DNA from: Hyphomicrobium sp.
GTDB lineage: Bacteria > Pseudomonadota > Alphaproteobacteria > Rhizobiales > Hyphomicrobiaceae
Direction of reading: 5' to 3'
NCBI GenBank assembly: GCA_017512425.1
Contig: JAFWGI010000009.1
Span: 1 to 64,000 of the forward strand
Length of the DNA: 64,000 nt
The notes below the pieces were generated by a model. It did not search any database. It was not told the origin of the DNA and worked only from the letters and a program-made list of their open reading frames with translations. Shown piece after piece: positions 10,012-20,196 of the stretch (position 1 is its first letter; the number at the start of each line of letters is the position of its first letter). A program made the position numbers and the translations under genes.

Positions 10012-10914
10012 TTAGCAATGTATCTCCAGCGCAACAACGCGGCTGTGGCCGCCAAGGTCGGTTCGCGTCATCGTCTGGTGAACGCTGAATTGTGAAAAAA
10101 TGTTTTGTACATCAGCAGCTTGACCAGCGCCACACTCCAAAACGATCCAGAAGTCACGTTTTATCTTGCTGATATCCCTGGCGATTTCTCGATAGATTTG
10201 CAGCCCGTCCGGGCCGCCATCGAGCGCCAAGCGCGGATCGAACTGGCGGACCGAGGCATCGAGGCGTTCGATGTCGCTCGTGACGATGTACGGCGGATTG
10301 GAAACGATGATGTCGATCGGTTGCGCGATGCCCTCCAAACCGCGCGTCGCAACAGCGGTCATGCGGTCATCGACACCACAGGCACGGGCGTTTTCGACGG
10401 CAACTTCCAGCGCTGCCCGCGAAACATCGATTGCGATGCCGCGTGCGAACGGCAGCTCTGCGAGCAAAGTCACGAGAATGGCGCCGGACCCGACCCCTAT
10501 ATCAGCGATCGTAATGGCGCCCTGCAAGCGCTCGTCGGCGCGCACGATGTCCAGAACGAGATCAACGAGCGTCTCAGTATCGGCGCGTGGATCGAGCACA
10601 TCGGGCGTGACCTTGAAGCTGCGTCCGTAGAAATCGCGCTGGCCTAAAATGCGCGACACCGGTTCGTGCGCCAAACGCCGTCGAACGGCTTCTTCGAGTT
10701 GCGATGCGCACGCGCCGACAAGCCGATCCGGATCGCGCAAGAGGCTTGCGGCATCGAGGCCTAGGACGCCTTGCACGAGAAAGCGTGCATCCGTTTCGAC
10801 GCCTTCGATTCCGGCATCTCTGAACGCGCGCGCGATTGACGCTAGCGTCTGGTGCACGCTGTCCGTCGCGGCGATCGCGATTGCACTTTGGCTCGCTGAA
10901 AGGCCGGCCGTCAC
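10012..10914 (-). CDS. prmC: peptide chain release factor N5-glutamine methyltransferase PrmC
   Basis: A 300-residue SAM-dependent enzyme that methylates the Gln of the GGQ motif in release factors RF1 and RF2. The SAM-binding glycine motif is [18 protein letters not shown], and the catalytic NPPY motif is in [18 protein letters not shown], both intact. The N-terminal helical domain is present ([20 protein letters not shown] precedes the Rossmann fold). The start is GTG, overlapping the TGA of prfA by four bases, so it is translationally coupled to its own substrate protein. Confidence 0.96.
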   Translation of the reverse strand: MTAGLSASQSAIAIAATDSVHQTLASIARAFRDAGIEGVETDARFLVQGVLGLDAASLLRDPDRLVGACASQLEEAVRRRLAHEPVSRILGQRDFYGRSFKVTPDVLDPRADTETLVDLVLDIVRADERLQGAITIADIGVGSGAILVTLLAELPFARGIAIDVSRAALEVAVENARACGVDDRMTAVATRGLEGIAQPIDIIVSNPPYIVTSDIERLDASVRQFDPRLALDGGPDGLQIYREIARDISKIKRDFWIVLECGAGQAADVQNIFSQFSVHQTMTRTDLGGHSRVVALEIHC

Positions 10915-11990
10915 GCTGCCGTCATTTCAGTCAGCAGACCGGCCTGATGGTCGGTGATCAGCGCATCAACGAGCTGATCGAGCGCGTTGCCTGTCAGAAC
11001 TTCTTCGAGATTGTAGAGCGTCAGGTTGATGCGATGATCGGTGACACGCCCTTGCGGAAAGTTGTAGGTGCGGATGCGCTGCGACCGGTCGCCCGATCCA
11101 ACCTGAGATTTTCGGGCTTCGGACCGTTCGCTGTCCAGCTTATCACGCTGCATCTCAAACAATTTGGCCTTGAGAACCTGCATCGCCAAACGGCGGTTCT
11201 GGTGCTGCGATTTTTCCGCCGACACGACAATAATGCCCGTCGGTATGTGCAGAATGCGCACGGCACTGTCGGTCTTGTTGACGTGCTGACCGCCGGCGCC
11301 GCTGGCACGCATCGTGTCGATACGGACATCTTCCGTCCGGATGTCGATATCGACGTCTTCGGCCTCCGGCAGCACCGCAACAGTCGCCGCTGACGTGTGA
11401 ATACGTCCACCGCTCTCGGTTGCCGGTATGCGCTGCACGCGATGCACGCCGGATTCAAATTTCAACCGTGCGAACACACCCTGTCCCGTGATCGACGCGA
11501 CGATTTCCTTGTAACCGCCGAGATCGCTTTCCGACATCGAGATGATTTCGGTCTTCCAGCCGTGGAGATCGGCATAACGCGAATACATACGAAACAGGTC
11601 GGCCGCAAAAAGGGCCGCTTCATCGCCGCCGGTTCCGGCGCGCACTTCAAGGATTGCGCTCTTTTCATCGGCCGCGTCTTTCGGCAGCAGCGCTATACGA
11701 ACATCCTGTTCAAGCGCCTCGATGCGCGGTCCGAGTTCCGCGCGTTCGGCATAGGCCATGTCGATCATGTCTTTGTCGGATGACGGGTCAGCGATCATCT
11801 GGTCGAGATCAGCGACCTCAGCCTCGGCCTTGCGCAACTCCTGAATTTTGGCGACCAGCGGCGAGATATCCGAGAACTCTTTGTTGAGTTTCGCAAAGAC
11901 CGCCTGACTGACGCCGTGATTGAGCTCGTCCTGGATCTCCATCCAGCGCTCAACGACGCGATCGAGTTTTTCTTGAGGTATTGCGGACAT
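10911..11990 (-). CDS. prfA: peptide chain release factor 1
   Basis: A 359-residue class I release factor that reads UAA and UAG. The GGQ motif that triggers peptidyl-tRNA hydrolysis is in [17 protein letters not shown]. The codon-recognition domain around [20 protein letters not shown] fits RF1 rather than RF2. The length is normal. It is followed directly by prmC with a GTGA overlap. An active RF1 matters for the in-frame UAG at 45739: it should terminate there. Confidence 0.97.
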   Translation of the reverse strand: MSAIPQEKLDRVVERWMEIQDELNHGVSQAVFAKLNKEFSDISPLVAKIQELRKAEAEVADLDQMIADPSSDKDMIDMAYAERAELGPRIEALEQDVRIALLPKDAADEKSAILEVRAGTGGDEAALFAADLFRMYSRYADLHGWKTEIISMSESDLGGYKEIVASITGQGVFARLKFESGVHRVQRIPATESGGRIHTSAATVAVLPEAEDVDIDIRTEDVRIDTMRASGAGGQHVNKTDSAVRILHIPTGIIVVSAEKSQHQNRRLAMQVLKAKLFEMQRDKLDSERSEARKSQVGSGDRSQRIRTYNFPQGRVTDHRINLTLYNLEEVLTGNALDQLVDALITDHQAGLLTEMTAA

Positions 11991-12060
11991 AGCGGCGGAT
12001 CAGGTGCCTTCACGAGCTTGCGGTTCAAGTGCAAGCGCGCATCTAGCCGATTTCCGGGCG

Positions 12061-12900
12061 CTAGCGCAATTTATCGGCGCGGCGGCGGCGCGGATCATCC
12101 ACTTCAATCCAGCGCAGGCCTTCGCGCACGGGCGCAAACTGCACCTGGAAATACGAACGCACGTCCTGGGCGACGCGGGCAACCGGCCGCGGGACATTCG
12201 AAAACGCCGCTTCAAGGGCCGACGTGTTGAGCAAGAGCAGCACGATGCCGAGCGGCAGCGATACCGCGTAAAGCGCGCGCTGCGGACGCTCACGAACGTG
12301 TTGTAACGCATCCGCCGGCAAACGCTTCGCACCATTTGCAAGTGCGCTGCCCGCTGCGAAAAACCTGCGAACCGGCGGCGCTTTTTTTGGCGCTTGCTGC
12401 TTGGCTACAGGCGGAACCTGGTGGACGTCGACCGATGCAACGGCGGTGTACCGGCTTGGCGCAGGTGCCATGTCGCGCGGCGGCGCTGGAGCAGCCAGCA
12501 TCGGCACGTTTGCTGATCGGCGAAGAGTATCGGCGAGGGCCGCAAGGACCGGCCTGCCATCAATTCCGGCAAGTGCCGTATAGGCGATCACGACGCGTGA
12601 TGTTTCGGACCACACAGGAAGGTGTTCAAAATCACCGTACTCAAGGGCCAGCAGCGTGCTCGGCGTGGCCTGAAGATGAAGCGCCAGCTGCTGCGGCGTC
12701 ACGCGGAGCGCGCTGCGCAAATCAAAGAACAGCCGCGCGATGTTTGCGCGCGCCGCGTCCGGGCTGCGATGTGCGTTTAAATTGGGATGAGCAGAAGCTG
12801 ATTGACGCGCAAAACTTTGCGGCGACGCCTGACTGAACGAGGCGTGAGCACCTGAATACGACTCGTGATGCGGATATTCCGCGCCACCACCGTTACGCAT
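12061..12900 (-). CDS. HTH domain membrane protein, RodZ-like architecture
   Basis: A 279-residue protein. The N-terminal part carries a degenerate helix-turn-helix (ALRVTPQQLALHLQATPSTL, then LEYGDFEHLP) like the one in RodZ-type proteins. A basic linker and a single membrane helix near residues 225-245 (LYAVSLPLGIVLLLL) follow, then a short tail of about 50 residues. It lacks the large periplasmic beta domain of true RodZ. Its place between prfA and ptsP is conserved in related bacteria as far as I recall. A role in cell shape is inference only. Confidence 0.65.
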   Translation of the reverse strand: MRNGGGAEYPHHESYSGAHASFSQASPQSFARQSASAHPNLNAHRSPDAARANIARLFFDLRSALRVTPQQLALHLQATPSTLLALEYGDFEHLPVWSETSRVVIAYTALAGIDGRPVLAALADTLRRSANVPMLAAPAPPRDMAPAPSRYTAVASVDVHQVPPVAKQQAPKKAPPVRRFFAAGSALANGAKRLPADALQHVRERPQRALYAVSLPLGIVLLLLNTSALEAAFSNVPRPVARVAQDVRSYFQVQFAPVREGLRWIEVDDPRRRRADKLR

Positions 12901-13000
12901 TTACACAACTACCGGCGCCCCTGCCGGCCCCCTTACCCTCGGCGCATTGTCACCAAAACCGCGCCGTTGTCAAAGCCTGAAGCCGGGAAAATTTCGCAGA

Positions 13001-15298
13001 TCAGCTATCGATTTCAACGCCTTCTTTTTCCGCAAACTGCTGCAGCTGAAGGCGGACGTCGTTTGAGCCGTCCTTCAAAAGCTCATCGACGCAATCCGTA
13101 ATTTTTTCGACGTTGAGCGACATGATCATCGCCTTGACAGGCCCGATCGCGGCGGGCGCCATCGAGACCGACCGAAGACCAAGTCCGATCAGCGTCATCG
13201 CCTCAATCGGCCGACCCGCCATTTCCCCGCACACGGTGAGCGGAACTTTGTATTTTTTGCCGGCCTTGACCAAGGTTTTCAAAGCCCGCAACGGCGCTGG
13301 CGACAATACATCGAAGCGGCTGGCGACACGGGCGTTCGTTCGGTCGGCAGCAAACATGAATTGCAGCAGATCGTTCGACCCCACCGACACGAAATCGACG
13401 CGCGGCAGGAAGGCATCGAGCTCGAACAGCAAGGCTGGAACTTCCAGCATCGCACCGAGCAAGATGTTCGACGGCAGCTTATAGCCATGCTTCGCGAGGA
13501 ATTCTTTTTCCTTCTCGACCAGCGCCCGGATCGCGCCCATTTCAAAAGCCGCGCTGACCATCGGGATCATAATGCGCAATTCGGCGCCTTCAGCAGCCTT
13601 CATCATGGCGCGGATTTGCAGGCGAAACAGCTCAGGCCGGTCAATCGCCATACGAATAGCGCGCCAACCCATCGCGGGATTTTCTTCTGACGGCTGGCGC
13701 AAGTACGGCAAGACCTTATCGCCACCGATATCGAGCGTGCGGAAGATAACGGGCTTCTCGCCTGCTTCCTTCAAGACGTTCCGGTAAAGCTGGGTTTGCT
13801 TGTCGAGCCGGGGGAAGTTGTCCGACAGCATGAACTGGAGTTCGGTTCGATAGAGGCCAACGCCGTCGGCGCCGGCCTCCGCCAGATGCGACATGTCAAC
13901 GACCAACCCCGCATTGATGTGCAGGGAGATGCGGACGCCATCTTTTGTGACGGCCGGCCGGTCGCGCAGTGCCTGGTAGCGCTTCTGCTTGCGCGCACGA
14001 AACCGGACCTTGTCCGAGTAAGCGGCGATGACCTCCGCACTCGGCCGAAGATGCACTTCACCCGTAACGGCGTCGACGATCGCTGCATCGCCGGCATTGA
14101 CGCGCTCGACGACGCCCGCCGCCTGCCCGATGGCGGCAATACCAAGCGCCTTAGCCACGATTGCAACATGGCTCTGGCTCGAACCGTCTTCGACGACCAG
14201 ACCGCGTAACTTCGTGCGGTCGTAATCGAGCAACTCGGCCGGACCCATCGTCCGCGCGACCAAAATCGTATCGGGCGGCATCAAGCTTTCGTCGTCGGCG
14301 CTCGTGAGCCGGCCGGCCAGGACGCGCATCAAGCGATCCGAAAGATCGTCGAGATCGCGCTGGCGCTCGCGCCAATAGGTGTCGTGTTGCCGGAGCATGC
14401 GATTGCGCATGGCATTTTGCACGCGCTCGACCGCCGCCTCCGCCGTCAGACCGCCTTCGACGGCTTCGCGCAACCGGCGATGCCAGCCTTTGTCGTGCGC
14501 GAACATACGGTAGGCTTCGAGCACGTCGCGGTGCTCGCCAGCCGCCGATAGCTGCTCATGCTCGAACATTTCGTCGATATTGGCCTGCAGCTTGTTCAAC
14601 GCTGCGTCGAGGCGCTCGATTTCCTGAGCCGGATTGTCCGACATCAATTGTGTGACGACGATGCGCGGCTCGTGCAGCACGAGATGACCGAGCGCGATAC
14701 CTTCCGACAGCGGCTCGCCTTCGATCACTGCGGGCTGTGACCGCGATACCTCGATCGCGGGTCCTGCACCTGCAACGGCGCCGGACACCAAATTTTCAGC
14801 GATGACCATCGCTGTCGCTTGCAGCACTTCGACGTCTTCGTCGGAGTATTCTTTCGCCGCGCGGTTTTGGATGTCGAGCACGCCAAGAATCTGCCCCGAG
14901 CGTTCAATCGGCACGGCCAGCAGGGAATGATAAACGTCTTCGCCGGTTTCTGGCCGGTATGAAAACGCCGGGTGGCTCGACGCTTCAGGCTCATTGACCG
15001 TGACACCAAGCTCGGCGCAGCGTCCGACGAGGCCTTCACCGCGCTTCAGCCGTGTCGTGTGTACGGAATCCGGATTGAGGCCTTCGCTCGCGAACAATTC
15101 CAGCGAGCCATCTTGGCGCTTGAGATAGATCGAGCAGACTTCGGCGACCATGACGCCCGAAATCTGGCGCACGATCTTGTCGAGTTTGTCCTGGCCGGTG
15201 CCTTCCTCGGCCATGATCTCGCGCAGGCGGCGCATGATCACCCGGAGCGATGTCTCGCCCGGAAGTGGTCTTGGATCTTCGCCGCGCCGCGTAACCAT
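13001..15298 (-). CDS. ptsP: phosphoenolpyruvate-protein phosphotransferase PtsP (EINtr)
   Basis: A 765-residue enzyme I of the nitrogen PTS, which passes phosphate from PEP to NPr (PtsO) for regulation rather than sugar uptake. An N-terminal GAF domain (about 20-170, with HPAFSYRPETGEDVYHSLLA) sets it apart from PtsI. The phosphohistidine lies in DGSSQSHVAIVAKALGIA, near residue 377. The C-terminal PEP-binding barrel has GLYRTELQFML and CGEMAGRP. It is the expected neighbour of lysC on the same strand, about 100 bases apart. Confidence 0.96.
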   Translation of the reverse strand: MVTRRGEDPRPLPGETSLRVIMRRLREIMAEEGTGQDKLDKIVRQISGVMVAEVCSIYLKRQDGSLELFASEGLNPDSVHTTRLKRGEGLVGRCAELGVTVNEPEASSHPAFSYRPETGEDVYHSLLAVPIERSGQILGVLDIQNRAAKEYSDEDVEVLQATAMVIAENLVSGAVAGAGPAIEVSRSQPAVIEGEPLSEGIALGHLVLHEPRIVVTQLMSDNPAQEIERLDAALNKLQANIDEMFEHEQLSAAGEHRDVLEAYRMFAHDKGWHRRLREAVEGGLTAEAAVERVQNAMRNRMLRQHDTYWRERQRDLDDLSDRLMRVLAGRLTSADDESLMPPDTILVARTMGPAELLDYDRTKLRGLVVEDGSSQSHVAIVAKALGIAAIGQAAGVVERVNAGDAAIVDAVTGEVHLRPSAEVIAAYSDKVRFRARKQKRYQALRDRPAVTKDGVRISLHINAGLVVDMSHLAEAGADGVGLYRTELQFMLSDNFPRLDKQTQLYRNVLKEAGEKPVIFRTLDIGGDKVLPYLRQPSEENPAMGWRAIRMAIDRPELFRLQIRAMMKAAEGAELRIMIPMVSAAFEMGAIRALVEKEKEFLAKHGYKLPSNILLGAMLEVPALLFELDAFLPRVDFVSVGSNDLLQFMFAADRTNARVASRFDVLSPAPLRALKTLVKAGKKYKVPLTVCGEMAGRPIEAMTLIGLGLRSVSMAPAAIGPVKAMIMSLNVEKITDCVDELLKDGSNDVRLQLQQFAEKEGVEIDS

Positions 15299-15395
15299 TA
15301 TTCCGCTGCCTCAAACGCCGGTTGCCGGCCTTTCCTTGGCGCCTGCCCTGGCGAAGACCAATGCTTACGACGGGAGGCTGTGGCGCGCCGCCCGG

Positions 15396-16664
15396 TTAGT
15401 CGCTGTCGAGGCCGTAAGCGGTATGCAACGACCTGACAGCCAGTTCAGCATATGCCGCGTCGATAAGGACGCTTATCTTGATTTCCGATGTCGAAATGGC
15501 GTGGATATTGATGCCCTTGTCCGACAGCGTCTTGAACATTTTTGCGGCAACGCCCGCGTGGCTGCGCATTCCGACGCCAATGACCGAGATTTTGACGACA
15601 TCTGCTGAACTCTTGATATCGAAATGGCCGATGTCGGCCTGTGCCTGTTTGAGCACCGCAAGGGCACGCGGCAGCTCGCCGGCTTGGACCGTAAACGTCA
15701 TATCGGTCTTCTTGCCATCGGGCGTGATGTTCTGGACGATCATATCGACGTTGATGTTGGCGTCCGCCAGCGGCCCGAAGATGCGCGCTGCGATGCCCGG
15801 CTTGTCATCCACGTTCAGCATCGTGACCTTGGCTTCGTCCTTGGCATACGCAATCCCGCTTACGACTTGCTGTTCCACGATCTCATCCTCGTCGCAAACA
15901 ATGGTTCCGATATTCTCGATGTGCTTCGGGTCGAAGGCTTGCATCGCGTCCGGCGCAACGAAGCTCGACAGCACGCGGGTGCGCATTTTGTAGACCATGC
16001 CAAGCTCGACCGAGCGGGTCTGCAACACCTTCGATCCGAGAGACGCCATCTCGAGCATTTCTTCGTATGAAATCTTCGGCAGACGCTTGGCCTTCGGCAC
16101 GATGCGCGGGTCGGTCGTGTAGACGCCATCGACATCGGTGTAGATGTCGCAAACGTCGGCTTTCAGCGCGACGGCCATCGCAACCGCACTCGTATCCGAT
16201 CCGCCGCGCCCGAGCGTCGCGACGCGCTTTTCCGTTGGCTCAATGCCCTGGAAGCCCGTGACAACCGCGACCTCGCCGGTGTCGATCCGCGCGCGCATTT
16301 CGTCGCCAGGAATGTTGAGAATACGCGCCGAGCCGTGCGCCGTGCTTGTCTCGATCGGAATCTGCCATCCGGTCCAGGAACGTGCCTTGAGCCCTAGTGT
16401 CTGCAGCGCAATCGCGAGCAATCCGGCCGTCACCTGCTCACCGGTCGCAACGACAGCGTCGTATTCCTTGGTGTCATAGAGCCGCTTTTCGGAAGCGTCG
16501 TTGACCCACGACACCAGTTGATTGGTAACGCCCGACATTGCCGAGACGACAACCGCAACTTTGTTGCCAGCATCGACCTCACGCTTGACGTGGCGCGCGA
16601 CGTTCTGAATACGCTCGATAGTCGCGACGGACGTTCCGCCGAATTTCATAACAACGACCGCCAT
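15396..16664 (-). CDS. lysC: aspartate kinase
   Basis: A 422-residue aspartokinase that starts the Lys/Thr/Met/diaminopimelate pathway. The kinase signature KFGGTSVATIERIQ is at the N-terminus, and GRGGSDTSAVAMA lies in the nucleotide-binding part. Two C-terminal ACT domains for allosteric control are present (VTMLNVDDKPGIAARIFGPL and VKISVIGVGMRSHAGVAAKM). The frame continues upstream to 16859, but the extension is not aspartokinase sequence, and the ATG at 16664 has AGGTA nearby. It is divergent from ubiG. Confidence 0.96.
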   Translation of the reverse strand: MAVVVMKFGGTSVATIERIQNVARHVKREVDAGNKVAVVVSAMSGVTNQLVSWVNDASEKRLYDTKEYDAVVATGEQVTAGLLAIALQTLGLKARSWTGWQIPIETSTAHGSARILNIPGDEMRARIDTGEVAVVTGFQGIEPTEKRVATLGRGGSDTSAVAMAVALKADVCDIYTDVDGVYTTDPRIVPKAKRLPKISYEEMLEMASLGSKVLQTRSVELGMVYKMRTRVLSSFVAPDAMQAFDPKHIENIGTIVCDEDEIVEQQVVSGIAYAKDEAKVTMLNVDDKPGIAARIFGPLADANINVDMIVQNITPDGKKTDMTFTVQAGELPRALAVLKQAQADIGHFDIKSSADVVKISVIGVGMRSHAGVAAKMFKTLSDKGINIHAISTSEIKISVLIDAAYAELAVRSLHTAYGLDSD

Positions 16665-16900
16665 CGCGCCGTACCTGCCTGTCGCTACCCGATCGTCACA
16701 GCTTCCGGCTGGCCCATGAGCCGCCGTGAACGCGTGACCTTCAATCCAATGAGATGGACGCTTCTTAACCGCATCGGCCCGCGCCCGCAACTCTGCGGCG
16801 TTAATACTTCGGACCGACGGTTCGTCCGGCTCGGGCGCAGCCAAGCCTTGACAATCCAACTGCCAAAACGGCGAGTATACCGCTCAAGGAGACGCTACAG

Positions 16901-17665
16901 ATGACTGCCTCGCGAACGGCTGCAAATGACGCGACACTCGACGCGGAAGAAGTGCGGCGCTTTTCCCGGATTGCCGCGGAATGGTGGGATCCGCTCGGCA
17001 AATTCAGGCCGCTGCATCAGATCGGACCGCCGCGCCTGACGTTCATTCGAAACGCGGCAACCGAACACTTTAGAAAAGATTCAAAAAGTCTAAGGCCGCT
17101 GGCGGGTTTGACTGCGCTTGATATCGGTTGCGGCGGCGGCCTTGTCTCTGAACCGCTGTGCCGCATGGGCGCGAACGTCACCGGCATCGATCCATCGGAG
17201 CGCAATATCGCAATCGCTAAGGGCCACGCCGAACCCCAGGGTTTGGTGATCGACTACCGCGCCCAGCGTGTGGAGGAACTCGCCTCGGCTGGCGAAAGCT
17301 TCGACATCGTCGCGTGCCTCGAAGTGGTCGAGCATGTCCCGGACGTCGGCCAGTTCATCGCGGAATGCGCGCGCGTCGTGCGCCCAGGCGGGCTTGTCGT
17401 TTTCTCGACGCTCAACCGGACGTTCAAGTCGTGGGCCCTGGCGATTGTCGGCGCCGAATATGTGCTCGGTTGGTTGCCGCGCGGCACGCATCAGTGGGAC
17501 CGCTTCGTAACACCAGATGAGATGACCGCTTACGCGACGGCTGCTCGGCTCAGCGCACCCCGCTTTGAAGGCATAACCTACAATCCGTTTCAGGATCAGT
17601 GGTCGCTCGCACCCGACACCGGCGTCAATTATCTCGTGTCGATGACCAAGACTGAGCAAACCTAG
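16901..17665 (+). CDS. ubiG: ubiquinone biosynthesis O-methyltransferase
   Basis: A 254-residue SAM-dependent methyltransferase for both O-methylations of ubiquinone synthesis. The N-terminal UbiG signature [20 protein letters not shown] and the SAM motif [19 protein letters not shown] are complete, and the C-terminal [12 protein letters not shown] block is present. AAGGAG sits nine bases before the ATG. It is divergent from lysC. Confidence 0.97.
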   Translation: MTASRTAANDATLDAEEVRRFSRIAAEWWDPLGKFRPLHQIGPPRLTFIRNAATEHFRKDSKSLRPLAGLTALDIGCGGGLVSEPLCRMGANVTGIDPSERNIAIAKGHAEPQGLVIDYRAQRVEELASAGESFDIVACLEVVEHVPDVGQFIAECARVVRPGGLVVFSTLNRTFKSWALAIVGAEYVLGWLPRGTHQWDRFVTPDEMTAYATAARLSAPRFEGITYNPFQDQWSLAPDTGVNYLVSMTKTEQT

Positions 17666-17835
17666 GTGCCAAATCCGGATCAGGCGACGCCCGAAAATCC
17701 GCGGCGAAATCAGACCTGCCTCAGAAAATCTGCGCCACGTGCGGCCGGCCTTTCACTTGGCGCAAGAAATGGCAGCGCGCGTGGGCGGACGTCAAATATT
17801 GCTCGGATCGTTGCCGCCTGAAGCGCCGACCCTAG
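17666..17835 (+). pseudogene. DUF2256 small zinc-finger protein, start frame disrupted
   Basis: The frame ending in TAG at 17833 encodes [16 protein letters not shown], then [20 protein letters not shown], the full DUF2256 domain with its CxxC and CxxxC cysteine pairs. This frame has no ATG, GTG or TTG start. A GTG directly after the ubiG stop (17666) reads into a different frame. Adding a single base near 17704-17709 would join that GTG to the domain. So it is either a one-base deletion (in the strain or the sequence) or a gene with a non-standard start such as CTG at 17716. The domain assignment is firm; the integrity of the gene is not. Confidence 0.6.
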
Positions 17836-17847
17836 CGACGAACGCGA

Positions 17848-18852
17848 CTATGGATAGAGCTGGAACGAGTGCGCGATCCAGCGATAGCCAGAAGTGTCAC
17901 GCCGTTCCACATATCCGACGGATGGAAACGGCATGTGATATCCAATGACCGGCCACCGTTCCGTCGCCGCCATGTCGTAGATGCGCCGCCGCGTTTCCAC
18001 CGCCTTTTCCGCATCGATGTCGAAGACGCAATGCCAGTCGGGCCTCGCTAGCGAAGCAACATGGTGATGCGCGCAATCTCCCCAGAACAGCATGTGCTGA
18101 CCTTCGCTCTCGATGACAAAGGCGAGGTGTCCTGGCGTGTGCCCTGCCGCTTCAAGCGATCGGATGCCGGGGACCACATCGTCACCCGGCGCAATCATTT
18201 TGAATTTTTCTGAAACCGGCCGAGTGTTGGCGCGGAAGACCGACGCCAGCTTTTCGAGTTCGCCTGTGTGTTTTCCTTCCGGTGCCCAGTAGTCGTATTC
18301 GGCAGCCGCGATCACGTACCGTGCATTCGGGAAAAGCGGCTTGCCGCCTTCTATTATGCCGGCGACGTGGTCGGGATGGCCGTGACTGAGCACGACGACG
18401 TCAACGTCATCCGCCTTAAACCCAGCCGGTCCGAGTTGATCTTTCAACCAGCCGCCGTTCGGCCGCGCGATGAACCCGCTCGCGCCGTTGCCGGTATCGA
18501 ACAGCACCAGCTCTTTGCCGGTATTGACAAGCGCAGGTGAAAAGCCCGGCTGATATCGGGTTTCGGGCACCAGATTTGCGCGCATAAGCGTGCGCACCTC
18601 CTCCTCAGTCGCATTCTTGCCTATGATGGGATAGGGGCCATCTATGAACGCCTCGCTATCGGCGATCGTCGTAATCTCGAACGCACCAAGCTTATAGCGC
18701 CAGAACTTTGGAGCGGAGATACCGATCGGCGCAGCGGCGGCCGCGGCGCGCCTCAATGTCGATACCGACACACTGATGCCCGCGCCCATGCTAGCACCAA
18801 GGCCGAGGCCCATCCCAAGAACACCTCTGCGTGAAAACCGATCGCTTGACAT
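17848..18852 (-). CDS. MBL-fold metallo-hydrolase with Tat signal
   Basis: A 334-residue exported metallo-beta-lactamase fold enzyme. The N-terminus has a twin-arginine signal (SSDRFSRRGVLGMGLGLG). The zinc ligands are in VVVLSHGHPDHVAGII, AAGHTPGHLAFV and FWGDCAHHHV. The fold is like that of lactonases such as AiiA and alkylsulfatase-like hydrolases, and the substrate is unknown. The frame extends to 19029, but the extension overlaps the divergent AraC gene, and the Tat signal fixes the start at 18852. It is divergent from, and probably controlled by, the adjacent AraC regulator. Confidence 0.88.
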   Translation of the reverse strand: MSSDRFSRRGVLGMGLGLGASMGAGISVSVSTLRRAAAAAAPIGISAPKFWRYKLGAFEITTIADSEAFIDGPYPIIGKNATEEEVRTLMRANLVPETRYQPGFSPALVNTGKELVLFDTGNGASGFIARPNGGWLKDQLGPAGFKADDVDVVVLSHGHPDHVAGIIEGGKPLFPNARYVIAAAEYDYWAPEGKHTGELEKLASVFRANTRPVSEKFKMIAPGDDVVPGIRSLEAAGHTPGHLAFVIESEGQHMLFWGDCAHHHVASLARPDWHCVFDIDAEKAVETRRRIYDMAATERWPVIGYHMPFPSVGYVERRDTSGYRWIAHSFQLYP

Positions 18853-18894
18853 GGTATTGTTCGCACGGCTCCGTATTGTTTCGATCGCGTTACC

Positions 18895-19695
18895 ATGCCG
18901 GAGATACCGGAGTTGCAATTGAACAAACGTGCTGCAACACAGCCGAGCGGACAGCGCCCGCTTTGGCTTGTCGGCGATGGCGTTTCGACGTTCGCCGGCG
19001 TCCTCAACCGTAATCAGCTCCACAGCCACAGCGTGCCGGTGCTGCTGACCGGCATCTACGGCAGCTTTCGCTTTCGCAGTGAATTCGGTTCTTGGCTGAC
19101 GTGCCGGACGGCGCTCGTGCCGGCTGGCGTTGCATATGAGTTCGATATGCGCGGCGAACCGCTATCCGTCATCTATCTCGAACCCACGCTCGCAGGCGCA
19201 GGCGCCCTCGCGCCGCTGATCGAAAACGCCATTGAGAGCGGCGGCACGCTCTACGGCGCTAGTGCGCACGTCCCGGCGCTCCGATCGATGTTCGAGGACC
19301 AATCCAGCGCGGCCTGGGTCGAGGCGGCTTTGCTAGACTTCGTCCAATTCGCAGCTCCACGCGCCCGCCGCAGACTTGATCCTCGAGTCACACGTGCTGT
19401 GCAAATCTTGAGTGACAATCGCGCGGAAAATATTTCGGCACACGCGGCCGCCAAGGCCGTCGGCCTGTCGGCGTCTCGCTTCCAGCATGTGTTCACCGAC
19501 GAAGTCGGCGTGCCTTACCGGCGCTATCGCGCTTGGCAGCGGATGCTGCACGCAATCCGCGAAATTGTATCCGGCGCAAATTTGACGACGGCCGCTCACG
19601 CGGCAGGCTTTGCCGACCAAGCCCACTTCGGACGGGAATTCCGGCGGACGTTCGGCGCGCCGCCCTCGATCGGCATCGCGAATGTAAGAGGCTAA
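18895..19695 (+). CDS. AraC family transcriptional regulator
   Basis: A 266-residue regulator. The N-terminal half is a cupin-like sensor (PVLLTGIYGSFRFRSEFGSW). The C-terminal double helix-turn-helix is clear: ISAHAAAKAVGLSASRFQHV and then LTTAAHAAGFADQAHFGREF followed by RRTFGAPPS. It starts 42 bases from the divergent hydrolase gene, so the two share a promoter region and control of that gene is likely. The start ATG at 18895 has no strong ribosome site. Confidence 0.9.
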   Translation: MPEIPELQLNKRAATQPSGQRPLWLVGDGVSTFAGVLNRNQLHSHSVPVLLTGIYGSFRFRSEFGSWLTCRTALVPAGVAYEFDMRGEPLSVIYLEPTLAGAGALAPLIENAIESGGTLYGASAHVPALRSMFEDQSSAAWVEAALLDFVQFAAPRARRRLDPRVTRAVQILSDNRAENISAHAAAKAVGLSASRFQHVFTDEVGVPYRRYRAWQRMLHAIREIVSGANLTTAAHAAGFADQAHFGREFRRTFGAPPSIGIANVRG

Positions 19696-19903
19696 GTTCC
19701 TGCCAGCCGAGGCTGCGAACCGCCCGGCTTCAGCGCGATTTCACCGGTCACGGCAAATTCAGTTCCGCTGCGGCGCGGAGGAATGAACCGCTCGATATTA
19801 AGCCTGCATTCATCACCCGGCGCGCTTGATGGTGGCCTCAGGTGCCATGCATTGGTCCCATGCGTTGGAGTTGACTGCTGTGCCTCGACGTCTCGTTGCC
19901 GAT

Positions 19904-20101
19904 ATGGTTTTCACAAACCTGCTTGCGCTCTTCATGATTGGACTGTTATTGGGCGGTTGCAGCATGCAGCAAAACCCTGCCGAACGTCCCGACTGGAGCT
20001 TGAACGCAACTGACCGGCCGGCGACGTCGCAAGAATCATCGACCAGCAAAAAATACGGCGACTGGAACGGGCCCGGCGCACCCCAGCCGCTCAAGTACTA
20101 G
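19904..20101 (+). CDS. small putative lipoprotein
   Basis: A 65-residue protein with a hydrophobic N-terminus ending in the lipobox LLLGGC, then a short polar tail. It should be lipidated and sit in the envelope. An upstream ATG at 19826 is in frame, but the signal sequence begins properly at 19904. The function is unknown, and the gene may be an unlinked neighbour of the CDF transporter downstream. Confidence 0.55.
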   Translation: MVFTNLLALFMIGLLLGGCSMQQNPAERPDWSLNATDRPATSQESSTSKKYGDWNGPGAPQPLKY

Positions 20102-20196
20102 AAGGCCGCACGGCCCTCCTTCGATAGGCTAGCAAATCGCATACAGCCTCGCGCACTTCATCGGCTTCAGCAGGCAGACTCCTAGGAGAGGGCGGC

